In this document: positions 45,586 through 56,978 of the stretch, in pieces
Position numbering within the stretch: position 1 is the stretch's first letter
How the letters are laid out: each line of letters opens with the position of its first letter
From: Psilocybe azurescens
Lineage: Eukaryota > Basidiomycota > Agaricomycetes > Agaricales > Agrocybaceae
Assembly (NCBI GenBank): GCA_023853785.1
Contig: JAJIRX010000871.1
Coordinates: 124,001-188,000, forward strand
Length of the DNA stretch: 64,000 nt
Direction of reading: 5' to 3'
The notes under the pieces: model-generated
What the model saw: only the letters and a program-made list of their open reading frames with translations
Databases searched by the model: none
Told to the model about the DNA's origin: nothing
Translations under genes and position numbers: made by a program

Positions 45586-47522
45586 CTCCCCCTCCTCCTC
45601 CTCCTCCTCCTCCACTACCAATACTACCAAACTGATGATGTCCACCGCCACCGCCTCCACCACCACCACCACCCCCATTCCCACCGCCACCTCCATTCCC
45701 ACCCCCGCCATGTCCCTGCCTAACAGGCGACTTGGGCCTCAACGCATCAATCTCGCTCGACATCGGCACAACCGCCTTGCCCACACCATTCCCATTCCCG
45801 CCCATGATCGAGCTCGGCGCCGACGCCGCAGCAGCCGTCAGCTCGCGCAGACCCTCCTCCCACGTGTCCTGGTTCCACCGCGTCGCGACCACGCCCGCGT
45901 CGTCTGTGTCCATCGCGTCCGGGCCACCTTCACCGTCGCTAGGCCCCCTCCCATTGTCGCCCTCACCGCCGGAGCCTGCACCTGGGACGTCGGCCACTCG
46001 CACCCTCCCGTCTGGGGGCAAGCTGATTTCCTGGCCCGGGGCGAGCGCGGTGACCCACCCGCGGCGGAGGGAGGACCCGAGCTTCCCAAAGATCTCCAGT
46101 CTCCTCATCCCGAGGCAGAAATTCTCGATGAGCGTGTACATCTCCGGCGGCTTGCGCGTCGGGTCCAGCGGATCGCCTTCCCATATGATCACATCCGTAT
46201 CTATAAAAATAAAAAGTGAGCAATGAGTACTGTACATGAAAAAAAAATAGAATAAAAGTGAGCAAACTCACCAACATTGCAATGCACGAACCAGCTATCC
46301 GTGGACCTCCTCACCGTGCCCCTGATCCCCATCAAGCAGTGCTGCTTCGTCCTCGTCAAAAGCGACGTGGTTGGCGGATCCGTGCCAGGCCCGCCTTCGC
46401 CCTCGCGGTGTTTATCGTATTTGTCCTTGTTCGTCCTCACCCACACGACATCCTCACACCGCCTGTAACCCCACTTCGCCAGCACTTCGCGGCCGCGCTC
46501 GAGGCCCTCGCCCGCACCGCTGCCTACCCACAGAAACACGAAGCTCGGGTCGGCGGCGAGCGAGGGGATGGGCAGGTCTTGCAGATTGTCCCATGTGAAT
46601 CCGCTGCCCGAAGAGGAGCTAGCGGTACCTGACGACGAGTAAGGAGGGTCGATGAGGATGACGTCAAACTTGGACGGGTGTAAAGTTGCAAGGGATGTAG
46701 ATACTGTTTGGGAGAGTGTGCTGATGGTGGTGGATGAAGTTGAAGTAGGTGCTAGCGGGAGATATGTAGGTGGCAGTGAGTATTGGTTCACGGATGCTTT
46801 CTTCAACTGTAGAAGCCGCTGTTGTTTTGGGTACCTAACGAATTGAGAGAAACGATATCAGACCGTATGATATTAACCAGGTATAAATGAACTCACTCTT
46901 CGAACCTCCGCTCAGGTTCAGCACCCTGTACCCAATTCTGCGGCCATTCCCCTCCATCAACATACCGTTGTGAATAGTCATTCCGGATAGTTTCCTCCTC
47001 AGGCACGTAATTCTTATACCGCTGCACACGAGCCCGCTTCGCAGGCGGCAGATCCGGTCTATTGAGCCTCTGTTCTTCCTCCTCTTCCGCATAGGCATCT
47101 ATATCGTCATCTTCATCTTCCGAATCATACGCGTATTCGTTTTCTTCTGAATCATGTTCGTGTTCGTCGTAATCTCCGTACACGTCCCTATCCACATTAC
47201 TTGATGATGGAACCAGAGGAAGTTGTTGGAGTGCTTCGACCTGTGCAGATGGTATAGTTTGCGAATGGAGCAGCCTCTTTCGACGCTCTTCCTGAGCGAA
47301 GCGTACGCGATGGAGAAGCGCGGCATGGCTATTCAAGAGGGCAGTGGCATCGGAGATCACTTGGGAGGAGGAAGGGTACGAGCTAATGTCTGTACTGCCA
47401 TTTGCATTACTTGAGGTAAGTTCTGGAGAATTGATACTAGATGAAGATAAATGGAGTGTGGCCGACGACGCTGTCGACGACGGAAATGTTGCTGGTGGCG
47501 GTAATGCAACAGCCGCCGCCAT
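44494..47522 (-). CDS. METTL14/Kar4-type MT-A70 RNA methyltransferase family protein, long Met-Gly tail
   Basis: MT-A70 proteins form the mRNA N6-adenosine methyltransferase complex. Exon 1 (47522 to about 46896) encodes a Ser-rich then acidic N-terminus and ends RYVDGGEWPQNWVQGAEPER. Exon 2 has KFDVILIDPPYSSSG, the cofactor/substrate loop, with DPPY at 46639-46650. It continues RRCEDVVWVRTNKDKYDK and TKQHCLMGIRGTVRRSTDSW. Exon 3 begins DTDVIIWEGDPLDPTRKPPE and reaches ENFCLGMRRLEIFGKLGSSL and RRGWVTALAPGQE. These motifs are METTL14-like. A glycine-rich stretch and then about 330 residues dominated by M-G repeats (GMGMGMGN, NMNMNMNM) end with HQGWSGPGQF at 44494. The tail frame changes twice at C5 runs (plus strand, 45588-45592 and 44971-44975); one base added at each keeps the Met-Gly frame. 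Human METTL14 has a shorter RGG tail there. Confidence 0.85.
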
Positions 47523-47552
47523 TCGTCCTTTAGATCTCAGACTTCAAAGCTG
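47440..47552 (+). repeat. Copy A of a diverged direct repeat (METTL14 5' coding end)
   Basis: The best-conserved block AAATGTTGCTGGTGGCGGTA and flanking GATAAA..TGGCC..ACGA sequence recur at 50388-50476 in the same orientation. This copy covers the first codons of the METTL14-type gene and its start. Confidence 0.55.
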
Positions 47553-48119
47553 AAGATTATGTCCTTGCCAAGTACTTTCGATTACGGAGCTTCGAGGACT
47601 CTCAGTAATATGGTCAGGGTGCCAACGTTTGAAGCGCTCAGTGTCTACTATCGGCAGAGATGGGAGGAGGTCAACCTGCACTTTGAGATCAATCCAACAA
47701 CGGGCCGAGAGCACAGCCCCACAATTTCTAGAATCTGCCAGTGAGCCAATTTCTTGAAGTTCTTGTTCTTGCTCCTCGTTCTCTACCCAACAACCAGACA
47801 AATGACCGATGGATAGGTCATCTTGAAACTTGCATCTGGGTCACTTTCGGTGTGTACTGGGCGAGTACTTGCCTGCACTTGCGGACTGGAATAACCTCGC
47901 ACTACTTTATGGCACTGCCTCTTGTGATATTGTTGTCGACTTCATCTTCATATCTGCCAATGACAATGGCCAAGGAAAGTCGTATTGCCAGTACGAGTAC
48001 AACGGTACTCGTCGCCAGGCTACTAAAGGCGGAGTGTGAGACCTGACGTTCGATGTCCGCTCCTACCATTGTAGCTCTCATCGTACCCTCACTCACTCTC
48101 GTCCAATCCAATAAGATAT
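47523..48119. other. Divergent intergenic region
   Basis: It separates the METTL14-type gene start from the NACHT gene start, so it should hold both promoters. An open frame at 47741-48046 has no recognisable homology. Confidence 0.4.
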
Positions 48120-50262
48120 ATGGACGCAATGGTGAATACGCAGAATTCAGATCCACGAACGGCGATGTTTATGGTTAATGCACCTATGATGATAACTGGC
48201 GGCAATTTTGCCATTTCAACGGGCACACCGACGCCTAATAGTTTTCGACAAGGTGAGCTCTATAAAACTCTTGATTTTAACCACCTCATATTGAATAGTA
48301 GTATAGTTCTAGTGGAGCTTTTTGAGAGGCACGTCTCTCTGAGCGCGACACACGATACCATCGAGGATCATAATCCTCCCCGATGTAACCCAGACTCTCA
48401 CCGACTACTCCTAGAAAGACTCGTTACATGGGCAGAGGAACCAGGGTCACCCCCATCTTGTGGGTATTTGGCCCCAAGAGGTCTGGAAAAACCTCCATTG
48501 CAGGCACATTCGCGGAAATATTACAGGAGCGGAACCGACTAGGAGCCACCTTTTTCTGAACGAAGACGACAGACGAGCCTCAGAGGCGTTCCTCATCCCC
48601 ACAATTGCACTCCAGCTCTCGGAGTCTATTCCAGTTCTTCAGCCTCTCATGGTTGAGGTCATGCAGAAAGCTCCTTTCCTCTTCCGGAAATCCCTATCAA
48701 CTCAAATGGAACAACTGATCGTTAGACCAATACTGTCTCTAGAACACTATGAAAGTAACTCTCAGCAAGTGATCATCATCGACGGCATCGACAGTTATCA
48801 TGCTCCCGGATCAGCATCTCGTGTATTGGGTGTTATTCATGATGTTGCTCCTCGTCTTTTGGGCAGAGCGAGATTTCTTATTCTCAGTCGTTCTGACAAG
48901 GAAACACGAGCATCATATAAACTTTCTGCAATGAGCTCATTCACACATCGTATCGACCTTGAAATCATACCCCAGTCAGAACAAGCACAAGAACACGGAC
49001 CTCAATCCAAGAAAACTAGCAAAACCAATCCAAGAGCTCCCAGTAAAACTGCATCAGTGGACCTTCCGGCGTCGACGACTGGGACTTCGTTGTCTCCTTC
49101 GAATTTCTCTCCTGATATAAACACTTCCTCGGAGCTCATACCAACAATGCCGCCACCAGCTTCTTCAGCATACGTTCCGCCGTCAGTCCCAAATCATTGC
49201 AGTGCATGTGCGCAACAACCAACAGGTGTCGACCAAACCAACACCAACGCAGCCAATGCCAGGCAGACTTTTCTCATGCCCATCATGCCTCCTGCAGAAG
49301 AGGCTTGTGTGGAATGTGTAAACCGCGATCTGGAAATGGTCGATGTAGACGTCACCTCACCAGGTGCATGGGAGAGAGCCAGCGATGTTCAATTCGAGGA
49401 ACTCAAAGCCAGACAATTAGAGGAAGAGGAAGAGGCCAAGGCCAACGGCACTACGGCCGACAATGCCAACCCTACAATGCCCAGAGGAAAAGGTGGTCGC
49501 CAGCTGACAGAGAAGAACATGAAACTCCTGAAGGACAGCGTACGTATCTCTCATATTTTAATTGAACTGACTTGTCCACAGTACGCTAACCCAGTCTGTT
49601 AGAATTCCCGTGAGTCCACAGCACGGGCACGACGGCACATAGTAGACACATACCTCCAATCCCAGATGGAGTTACTGCAGGCGACAGCACGGGCGAAACT
49701 AGAAGCCCCACAAGTATTCCTCGATTCGCAACGGGAAGCCATGCATGAAGATGAGGCGGCGGAAGCTCTGGCGCGACAGCAGTTTTTACATGAATGCTTC
49801 GACCCCGAATGGAAACTCCTGCCGGCTGAGGACATCGCCTGTATAGATGTTACGCCAGGAACCAAGAACCCAGACATCCATATGCCAGACGCGCATACCG
49901 AGCTTTGTCGTCACGCACACCGTTTGGACTGCAACTACTGCCCGCCAAATGCAGAAGGAGAACGAACTCTTCTAGCGCCTGATGCACTAAGCCAACCTCG
50001 AAGCCACTTATGCTCAGAGACTAAGCCAATAATTCTAGTAAAGAGCGAAGAAAAACGGGCACAAGAGTCAGGCCAGGGATCCTTATTGGAGGTTACATCC
50101 ATTATAGCTGGTCCTGGTAGTAATGGCCCCCTCGTTGAAAGTGGTTTGATACCCTGCTCGACCTCAATTTCGATTGCCGCGCGCCTTTTGAATGTTCTGA
50201 CCTCTCCTCTAGATCGTTTTTTTGGTGCATGGACTAGTCTTTTCGTTGATCAATGGCCTTGA
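48120..50262 (+). CDS. NACHT-domain NTPase fused to an unrelated conserved C-terminus
   Basis: NACHT proteins are NLR-type receptors. The N-terminus MDAMVNTQNSDPRTAMFMVN leads to MMITGGNFAIST, then DHNPPRCNPDSHRLLLERLV. The NACHT core is ILWVFGPKRSGKTSIAGTF (Walker A GPKRSGKT), GATFFLNEDDRRASEAF, LIPTIALQLSESIPVLQPLM and QQVIIIDGIDSYHAPGSAS (Walker B), to ARFLILSRSDKE. It then turns into a low-complexity linker and a different conserved sequence: ECVNRDLEMVDVDVTSPGAW, GRQLTEKNMKLL, intron about 49540-49602, and YLQSQMELLQATARAKLEA. This tail resembles a conserved mushroom protein of unknown function. No WD40, TPR or ankyrin repeats are present. Two frame breaks lie in C5 48450-48454 and T5 48551-48555 and are repaired by one added base each. 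An intron at 48253-48298 or a little longer is probable. Confidence 0.72.
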
Positions 50263-51211
50263 AATTTCTAAGAATATTACATACGATTAAACAATCCAAG
50301 CCTCGAGGAGGAAACGAATGAGCCGATGTCAGGATTTAGCACTGCGGTTTTTTGTTTTAATCTTCTTTTATTACTATGTAGTAACATTGGTGATAAAAGG
50401 CGTTTGGCCAACGATGTAAATGTTGCTGGTGGTGGTAATGCACACCTTAAGAGACTTCAAGCTTTCGAGCTGAAGGTTCGACATAAACCGTCACTGAGAC
50501 AGACTCGGAAATAACACATAACGAACCTGTACCCGACTCCGAGGATGACGATTCAAACAATAACATTTAACAAGCCATTGAACCTCCCGATGCATAGCCC
50601 CACGACGACCTCCACTTCTCTTTCCTTCCTTCCTCCCTTATTCTTTCCTTCTGTAGTATATCTTATATTCTTATCTTGTATTATAGTTCTTCGTATATTT
50701 TCTACCCATGCTATAGTATTCTTACTATTAGTTTTATATATTCACGCACCACGTACAAGTGCCTCTGACGCCCTCGGTTTGGTACAAGCCATACTCTTAC
50801 ACTACGTAGTTCGTTCGGTTGTCACGAGGTAATTGCCCCCTTCATTATTTCAATATGTTCGGCAATGGCTTTAAAAATTACATACAAATATAAATTCAGG
50901 CCTCACTCTCTACACAGAAGAATATTTCTACCGCTTTGGAGGGCGATGGTTCATGGACTTGGGCATGCAAATATTCAAGCTCAAGATACTGGTTTTCGTT
51001 ACTGCCGCCGTGTGCCAGAAATAGGTTTGATCGCGTTCGAAAAGAAATTGATTGGCTTATGTAAAGCACATATTTTGAAATCCCTGCATGCCAAAATCTT
51101 TGCTCGATATTTGCTAAGTATAACCGTACTCCAAAGCATTTCAGGCTTTGAAGGCCCCCTTCAATACCACTCTTACTCTAATTTATCTAACACTGATACC
51201 TGGCTTGAACA
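50263..51211. other. Intergenic; includes copy B of a diverged repeat
   Basis: This holds the 3' UTR of the NACHT gene, a degraded duplicate of the METTL14 gene start (50388-50476), a pyrimidine-rich stretch at 50610-50700 and the Noc2 promoter. The open frame at 50865-51308 overlaps the Noc2 start in another frame and is rejected. Confidence 0.45.
50388..50476 (+). repeat. Copy B of a diverged direct repeat (METTL14 5' coding end)
   Basis: AAATGTTGCTGGTGGTGGTA, with the preceding TGGCCAACGATG and following GAGACTTCAAGC..GAGCTGAAG, parallels 47440-47552. It lacks an internal segment of about 14 bp and is not part of an open gene. Confidence 0.5.
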
Positions 51212-54084
51212 ATGGGCAAAAAAGCGACCAAGGCGACCAAAAGTTTGTCTCCAGTGGACAACTGAAGAAGACGATCGAGGCGCGACACAAAAAGCAACAG
51301 ATTGCTAAGAAGTTTGCTGCACGAAGAGGAAACAAGGGAGGCAAAGGGAAGGACCGTGCAGAAACTGGAGATGACGATGAGGAAGATGGGGATGAGGAGG
51401 TCAGGCCGACTACCAAAAAGTGAAGTTGATTTGGACTTGCGTTAGTTGTAATGTTGTGCTGGATTGCTTACTGTCTTTACATTTGTAGGTCCCAGAAGCA
51501 GATGACAGTGGACAGCTTTCTCTCGGGTGACTTCATGGATCAGAGTGACGATGATAGTCTTGGAGGAGAAGACGACGACGTCAATGTGCGTGTTCTCGGT
51601 CTTGCATTCGCGTTAAATGCTGCTCAATTAACCATTCTAATGCTTAGATGGACGGCGGAGATGATTCCGAAGATGATGAAGAGGAAGGGGGAGAAGACAA
51701 CTCAGACGACGATGGTTCATTTGCTTCGGTCGATGAACTAGACGGTACGGATTAGCCTCCCTTCTTTCACTTGAAAAGTTTCTAATTGCCTTTTTATTCC
51801 TTCTTTTGAAATAGAGGATGGCGAGAACCACATGCTCGAACTCTCAAAACTCGCCGAGAAAGACCCTGAATTTTACAAATACCTGCAGGAGAATGACAAG
51901 GAGCTTTTAGATTTCAACCCCGATGCCATCCCTGGAGCGGACTCTTCGGACGAGGAAGGTGAAGATGGCGACGTCGACATGGAGGAAGAAGAGGAGAAAA
52001 CACCCATCTTGACGAAGGAGCAGATCAAGAAGTGGCAAAAATCATTACTGGAGGTACGCAAAAGGACTGGGGATTAGATCTTGACCCGCGCCAAATAATT
52101 GACGCGAAACTGTTCCTCTCCCTTCCAGCAACGATCGTTACGCGCTCTCCGTAAACTGCTGATAGCCTTCCGCTCTGCTGCCCATCTGAACGAGGATGGT
52201 CAAGTCCTAGCATGGAGTATTGATAGTGCTTCAGGTAGGTTCATGAAGTGCTTCTCTGCAGATAAAACCTAATGTGGCTTTTAGTGTACAGCAAACTCGT
52301 TACCACCACACTGCGGTACACTCCTGTTGTGTTGGAACACCACGTACCCTACAAAACCCTTGCGAACGGCAAATTGTTTGTGACATACCTACTTCTTATC
52401 GTTATGTCTGATTTTTTCTTCCCATAGCAAAGCTCCAACCCAGACCCCAAAATTCAAGACTCTACAAAAGCTTATCCTTTCTCACTTCCACAACATTACG
52501 TACATTCTGTCACAATTGACCGATGAGGACACCCTGAGACTTGCTCTGACCGAAAGCGCAAAGCTAGTACCATATATCATCAGCAGCAGAAGATCAGTGA
52601 AGGCGTATCTGAAGGTGGGTTGCAACGTTATGTACTGATTACTAAGTACATGGCTAACATCTTGCTCGCTTTCTTTAGAAATGTTTAGACCTATGGTCCA
52701 ATGGTGCGGACAGTATCCGCATCGCTGCATTCCTTTCCGTCCGAAAACTTGCAGCTTCGTCCGACGAATCGATCATTGACAATATCCTTAAGGTCCATTT
52801 TCGACGCTTCGTTTTTCAATGGCATTTTCTAACATTATTCTGTTACCAGTCAACATACCTCACTCTTGTTCGGTCATCGAAGTCAACAAGCGCATTCACC
52901 TTGCCCTCAATAAATTTGATGAAAAACTCTGCTTCAGAGGTGTTCTGTATGGACCACGCTACGGCCTACCAACATGCGTTCGGTTACATTCGCCAGCTCG
53001 CCATTCATTTGAGGAACAGCATGAAAATCAAGTCAAAGGCGCGTCATTCTATATTAGTTCCATACCAACGTGGTCGTCTCTAAACATTAGTCCCTCTATC
53101 CAGGAGGCATTCAAACAAGTATATAACTGGCAATTTGCTCACTGTGTCGACTTTTGGTCAATTGTACTTGCGCGAGCGTGTGACGTCGAATCGGAAGTAG
53201 CCAACGGAAAACAAAGCGAGCTCCGACCTCTCATCTACCCTTTGGTCCAGGTATGCCTCGGAGCTATCAAGTACGTCCCGTCATCTCTATAATTACCTTG
53301 CTCTTGGCCCCTTCCTTTGATTCCCTTTCCCAACTTATTTTTATGGCATTTACCAGGCTCGTACCCAACAGTCGCTCGCACCCTTTCCATCTCCAGATCA
53401 TACGGTCTCTGCTGCATCTCACGAAGCACACGCAGACGTACATCCCGGTTTCCTCCTACCTCGTCCCCATCATCACCTCATGTCTTACCCCTTCGACCCG
53501 CCCAAAATCCTCTACTCTGCGTCCGCTTGATCTGGAGGTGCAGATCCGGGTTCCTCAGCAGTATGTGAAAACGCGTGTGCTTTTGGAAGGGATAATCGAG
53601 GAGTCCGTGTACTTGTTGGCCGAGTGGCTTGCAAGCGCACCTGTTCATGGGAGTGTCGCATTCCCTGAGATCGTTGTGCCCATTCTAATCCTTCTGAGGA
53701 AGAGCTTGAAGGCTGGAAAGAGCTCAAAGACGGGTTCGACAGGTAAAGAGCAGACCCTGGTCAAGGTGTTTTTGGAGCGGGTAGAAGAGAGCTCTAAGTG
53801 GATGGAAGAGAAGAGGAAAACTGTGCATTTCGCGCCGTCTCGCATGGGCGACGTTCAGGAGTGGGAGAGGACGATCAAGTCTAAGCTCGAGAGTGACACA
53901 CCGCTTGGCAAGTATCTCAAAGTCCAAAGAAAGACGCGGGAAAAACGCCGCAAGCTCGTCGAAAAGGTGGGTTTCTGACAATTGTTTTGTTGTTCTTCGA
54001 GTTGGGAAAAAACTGACTGAATCTCTTTTCCTTAACGAATGACAGGCGCGGCACGGTGAGGATGAAATTCTGGAGGAGGATTGA
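51212..54084 (+). CDS. Nucleolar complex protein Noc2
   Basis: Noc2 pairs with Noc1 or Noc3 to move pre-60S ribosomal particles through the nucleolus and nucleoplasm. The start is [10 protein letters not shown] at 51212. [20 protein letters not shown] follows after a one-base break in an A4 run at 51239-51242 (A5 restores the frame). Acidic exons include [20 protein letters not shown]. Then come [38 protein letters not shown] and [20 protein letters not shown]. The core runs through [60 protein letters not shown] and [40 protein letters not shown] and [19 protein letters not shown] close the conserved region, and a last short exon gives [12 protein letters not shown]. More than ten introns. 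Motif order and length (about 735 residues) match the family. Confidence 0.93.
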
Positions 54085-54699
54085 GCCCGAGAGACATTTT
54101 TTCATGGCAGTGGGAGAAAATGACGTAGCTGCTACTTTACATTTTCCTGTGGCGTCCAGGTATTGTTGGTTTGAGAGCCATCATGTTGTAGACAAATTCC
54201 AGACTGGTGACCCGTCCTGCTGCAAACTTGATTATCGTTTGTTATGAACGTTGGTCAGACTCAATAGCCGGATGTTGTCAACACGTGGAGATTTCTAATC
54301 ATGAGACCAATGGCAACTGCCATAGATCAACCGCAACAAGTAGTCTGAAAGCAAAACAGGAACCGTTTTCTTGTCGTCGTTCAGCGCCGAGCAGGTAGAC
54401 CGTGTTCTTGGGTATCTATTCCGTGCATGCGGATCGGATAGGCGACATATAGTCCGTGATAGTAATATCATTCAGACGGTTCTAGCCAGCGGGTTCACAG
54501 GTCCAAATGAATTCAAATTCAAGATTCCACTGGGATTTCATAAGATAGACCGAGACACAAGGCTCGCAAACCCGGAGCATAGGCTGACGATTAAGCTAAT
54601 AAAGTGGCAATTTACTGATTTGAGCAAGGGAGGATGGTTAAGATTACACCATGAGACGCGAGCAATCGGAAGGACCTTTTGACCAGACGCTTCACGCGT
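54085..54699. other. Intergenic between convergent genes
   Basis: Noc2 3' UTR and the 3' flank of the small minus-strand gene. The open frame at 54371-54682 has no recognisable features. Confidence 0.45.
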
Positions 54700-55084
54700 T
54701 CACCAAATTCCGAAGAACACCTTCCACCACGGCCTGCCTATTCCTTGCGCGCTCTTCTGGAACCCTTCAACAAGTCTTTCGTAGTGCAGAGGAGAAGTAG
54801 CTGGTCGAAGCATTCTTGCAGATAGAGGGTACTAACGATAGTTTAAATATACAGTTAAAAGTGGAGCTTGGGGAAGTCTCGCGGGAGAAGAAGTACCTTT
54901 TGTGCATAACATCGTCTCGCAGAGCACGTGTGGCCTCTACAGCCTTTGCAGTCAGCCTTGGGTGAGCAGCCAACGACTTGAGAAAAGTTTGGAGCTGCAG
55001 ATTGGGTCTAAATGGGTCTTTTACCCATGTCTCCGCAATTGCGCTTAGTTTCTGGGAGAGAATCTTTGTAGATGGGGCGGCCAT
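54700..55084 (-). CDS. Small conserved fungal protein ending in G-R-P-W-W-K-x-F-F-G-I-W
   Basis: The two exons are 55084-54897 and 54814-54700, with an 82-nt intron. The product is about 100 residues. It begins MAAPSTKILSQKLSAIAETW and continues DPFRPNLQLQTFLKSLAAHP, RLTAKAVEATRALRDDVMHK, then MLRPATSPLHYERLVEGFQK and ends GIGRPWWKVFFGIW. Splicing at these sites keeps frame and gives the compact ending; read-through gives a non-conserved tail. I recall the PHYxRLxxG and final GRPWW-FFGIW segments from other basidiomycetes, but no function. The short, basic, helix-rich sequence without a signal peptide would fit a small mitochondrial factor; that is a guess. An upstream GTG in the same frame is not taken as the start. 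Confidence 0.7.
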
Positions 55085-56978
55085 CACAGTGTGCAGCCGA
55101 GTTCAGAGACGACAGTTCGTGGACGAGCGAGGAAATCGCCGCTGCTTTGGGAATCATTTCAACTCCGATGATCCCATCATTGTGTGCTATTTTCAGCTCA
55201 TTGCCGAACCTCCATGTTCTTTGGGGCTTACACCTGTTTTTCTTTTCTCTAGGGTCCGGAGGTTATTGCCTTACTCTCTCAATTCTTTTTAATGGAGTTG
55301 AGTTGTCACCTTCGTTCCAGTAATATTTCCGTCGGCATTTATGTATGTCAGCAGAGCAAGGGAAAATGTGGAGTGACGGCTGTCTATGTAATGTCTATCC
55401 ACGGCGCTCTGTTCTCATTACTCTCAAGGGTCAATCATTCTTCCAGTCGGTTCTCTATCGACTATTTCAATTCCCGAGCTAACTTGTGTGCGCCCGAGTT
55501 TACTATAAAGTTACTGCTTCTGTCTCGCACACCATGTTGTCAAATGCCGTTTAGGTGTACCAAGTTCTAGGATCCGCCGGATTACTTTTCACTTCGTCTG
55601 TTGGCGGACTCAATAACACTTACACGTGCGGTTGGCGACGGTTCAACGGTACGCATAAAGCTGCGCGTTGCCTGACTATTGGTTATGTCCCTTTTCAGTT
55701 CCGCGGGAGTACCAACCGAGCCATAAGTATTCGTGATCCATGTCCAAAATGCTATCCCAGAAACCGAAGAAAAGGAATTACCTAATATCGTGCTCAGGAT
55801 TTCTCTGTAATGAAGGTAAAGGTAAGCTTTTAAAACATGATTTAGGTCGTAGCTTTTGATCTTGCTATTCTATCTTTTGCTATTAGGCGTATCAATTTAC
55901 ACTATAGAGCCTCAACGTGGTGCTCAAAGCGGACCTTTTATTTTAAACTAGCTGCGTATTTTCGACTGCTACGATTCTTGAAGATATCATCAAGGCTTGA
56001 CTGCACCACCAATTTTCAGGATTAGTGTGACCCTGATAGGATTTCTCTTCCTATCAGATAAAAATCATGTCGGGACTTCTGTTTGTCGGATTGTGAGAGA
56101 CTTGATGAACATACTCTTCTCAACATGCATGTTTCAAGCTGGAGTCTTTCTCTCACTCGGACCTGGTATCGCCGATGCAATTTTACGATGATAATATCGA
56201 CATCTGCTCGATATTTTCCAAAATACCTTGTATAATGTGATTTTTATTCGGCGCGGGAGAAATGTATGTGGTCGGGCATTTCTATCTCTTTGTGTTGAGG
56301 AGTAATTGTTGACCATCATTCTGCATTTCCGACTCATGCAAGTTCATTATCTTAAATAATCAAATAAGATCTCCACCGACGAGATTCTTCGGCGGTAAAT
56401 GATAGTGAGTGGCATAAGTACCGAGACAGGGCCTTCTCTGCAGTGTACATAATTGCAGTGCCTAGATCCTGTACGTAGCGATCAGATTTTCTACTTCGAT
56501 AATAGTTTTAGACACTGTTTCTGAGAATATTTCTCAAGACTGTTCGGTAAATTTTCAAAGCTTAGAAATCTCTTTCTACCGAAGAAACCAGTTCATTTTT
56601 ACAGAACGGTTGCATCTAACACCCAACGTCAGAGACTAGTAGTACGCGCTCGAGTTTGTCAGTGTGACATGTCAAGATCGACGATCGAAATTCCTAGCAA
56701 TTTGGTTCCGCTTTTCTTGCTTCCTCTAGAATTTCGACCACCCACTGAGCCTCGATGAACTGTGAATGTATAGCATCGCAGATTCGCCTTATAATATCTC
56801 GGAATAGCTGATTAATTGATGAATAATGGCACTGCCAGGGCGGGAATCTATGACACACAGCCACTCAGGCACGCCAATTGTTGGAGACGCCCGCTGTCTT
56901 CAGTCAATCTTGCAGTGAGGTTCAACCTTGACCGCGACTGTCGGCATCGTACCATACCCCTCGTCTTTTACCACCACC
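55085..56978. other. Intergenic, about 1.9 kb
   Basis: I see no gene. Overlapping open frames at 55072-55785 are in different frames without splice logic. The right part should hold the promoter of the Hsp70-like gene. Confidence 0.45.

Noticed and set aside
44488..45723. Long plus-strand open frames full of Pro, His, Met and Ser
   Set aside because: They are antisense shadows of the Met-Gly coding repeat of the minus-strand METTL14-type gene.
50865..51308. 147-codon open frame over the Noc2 start
   Set aside because: The Noc2 N-terminus is clear in another frame, and this frame only borrows its sequence.
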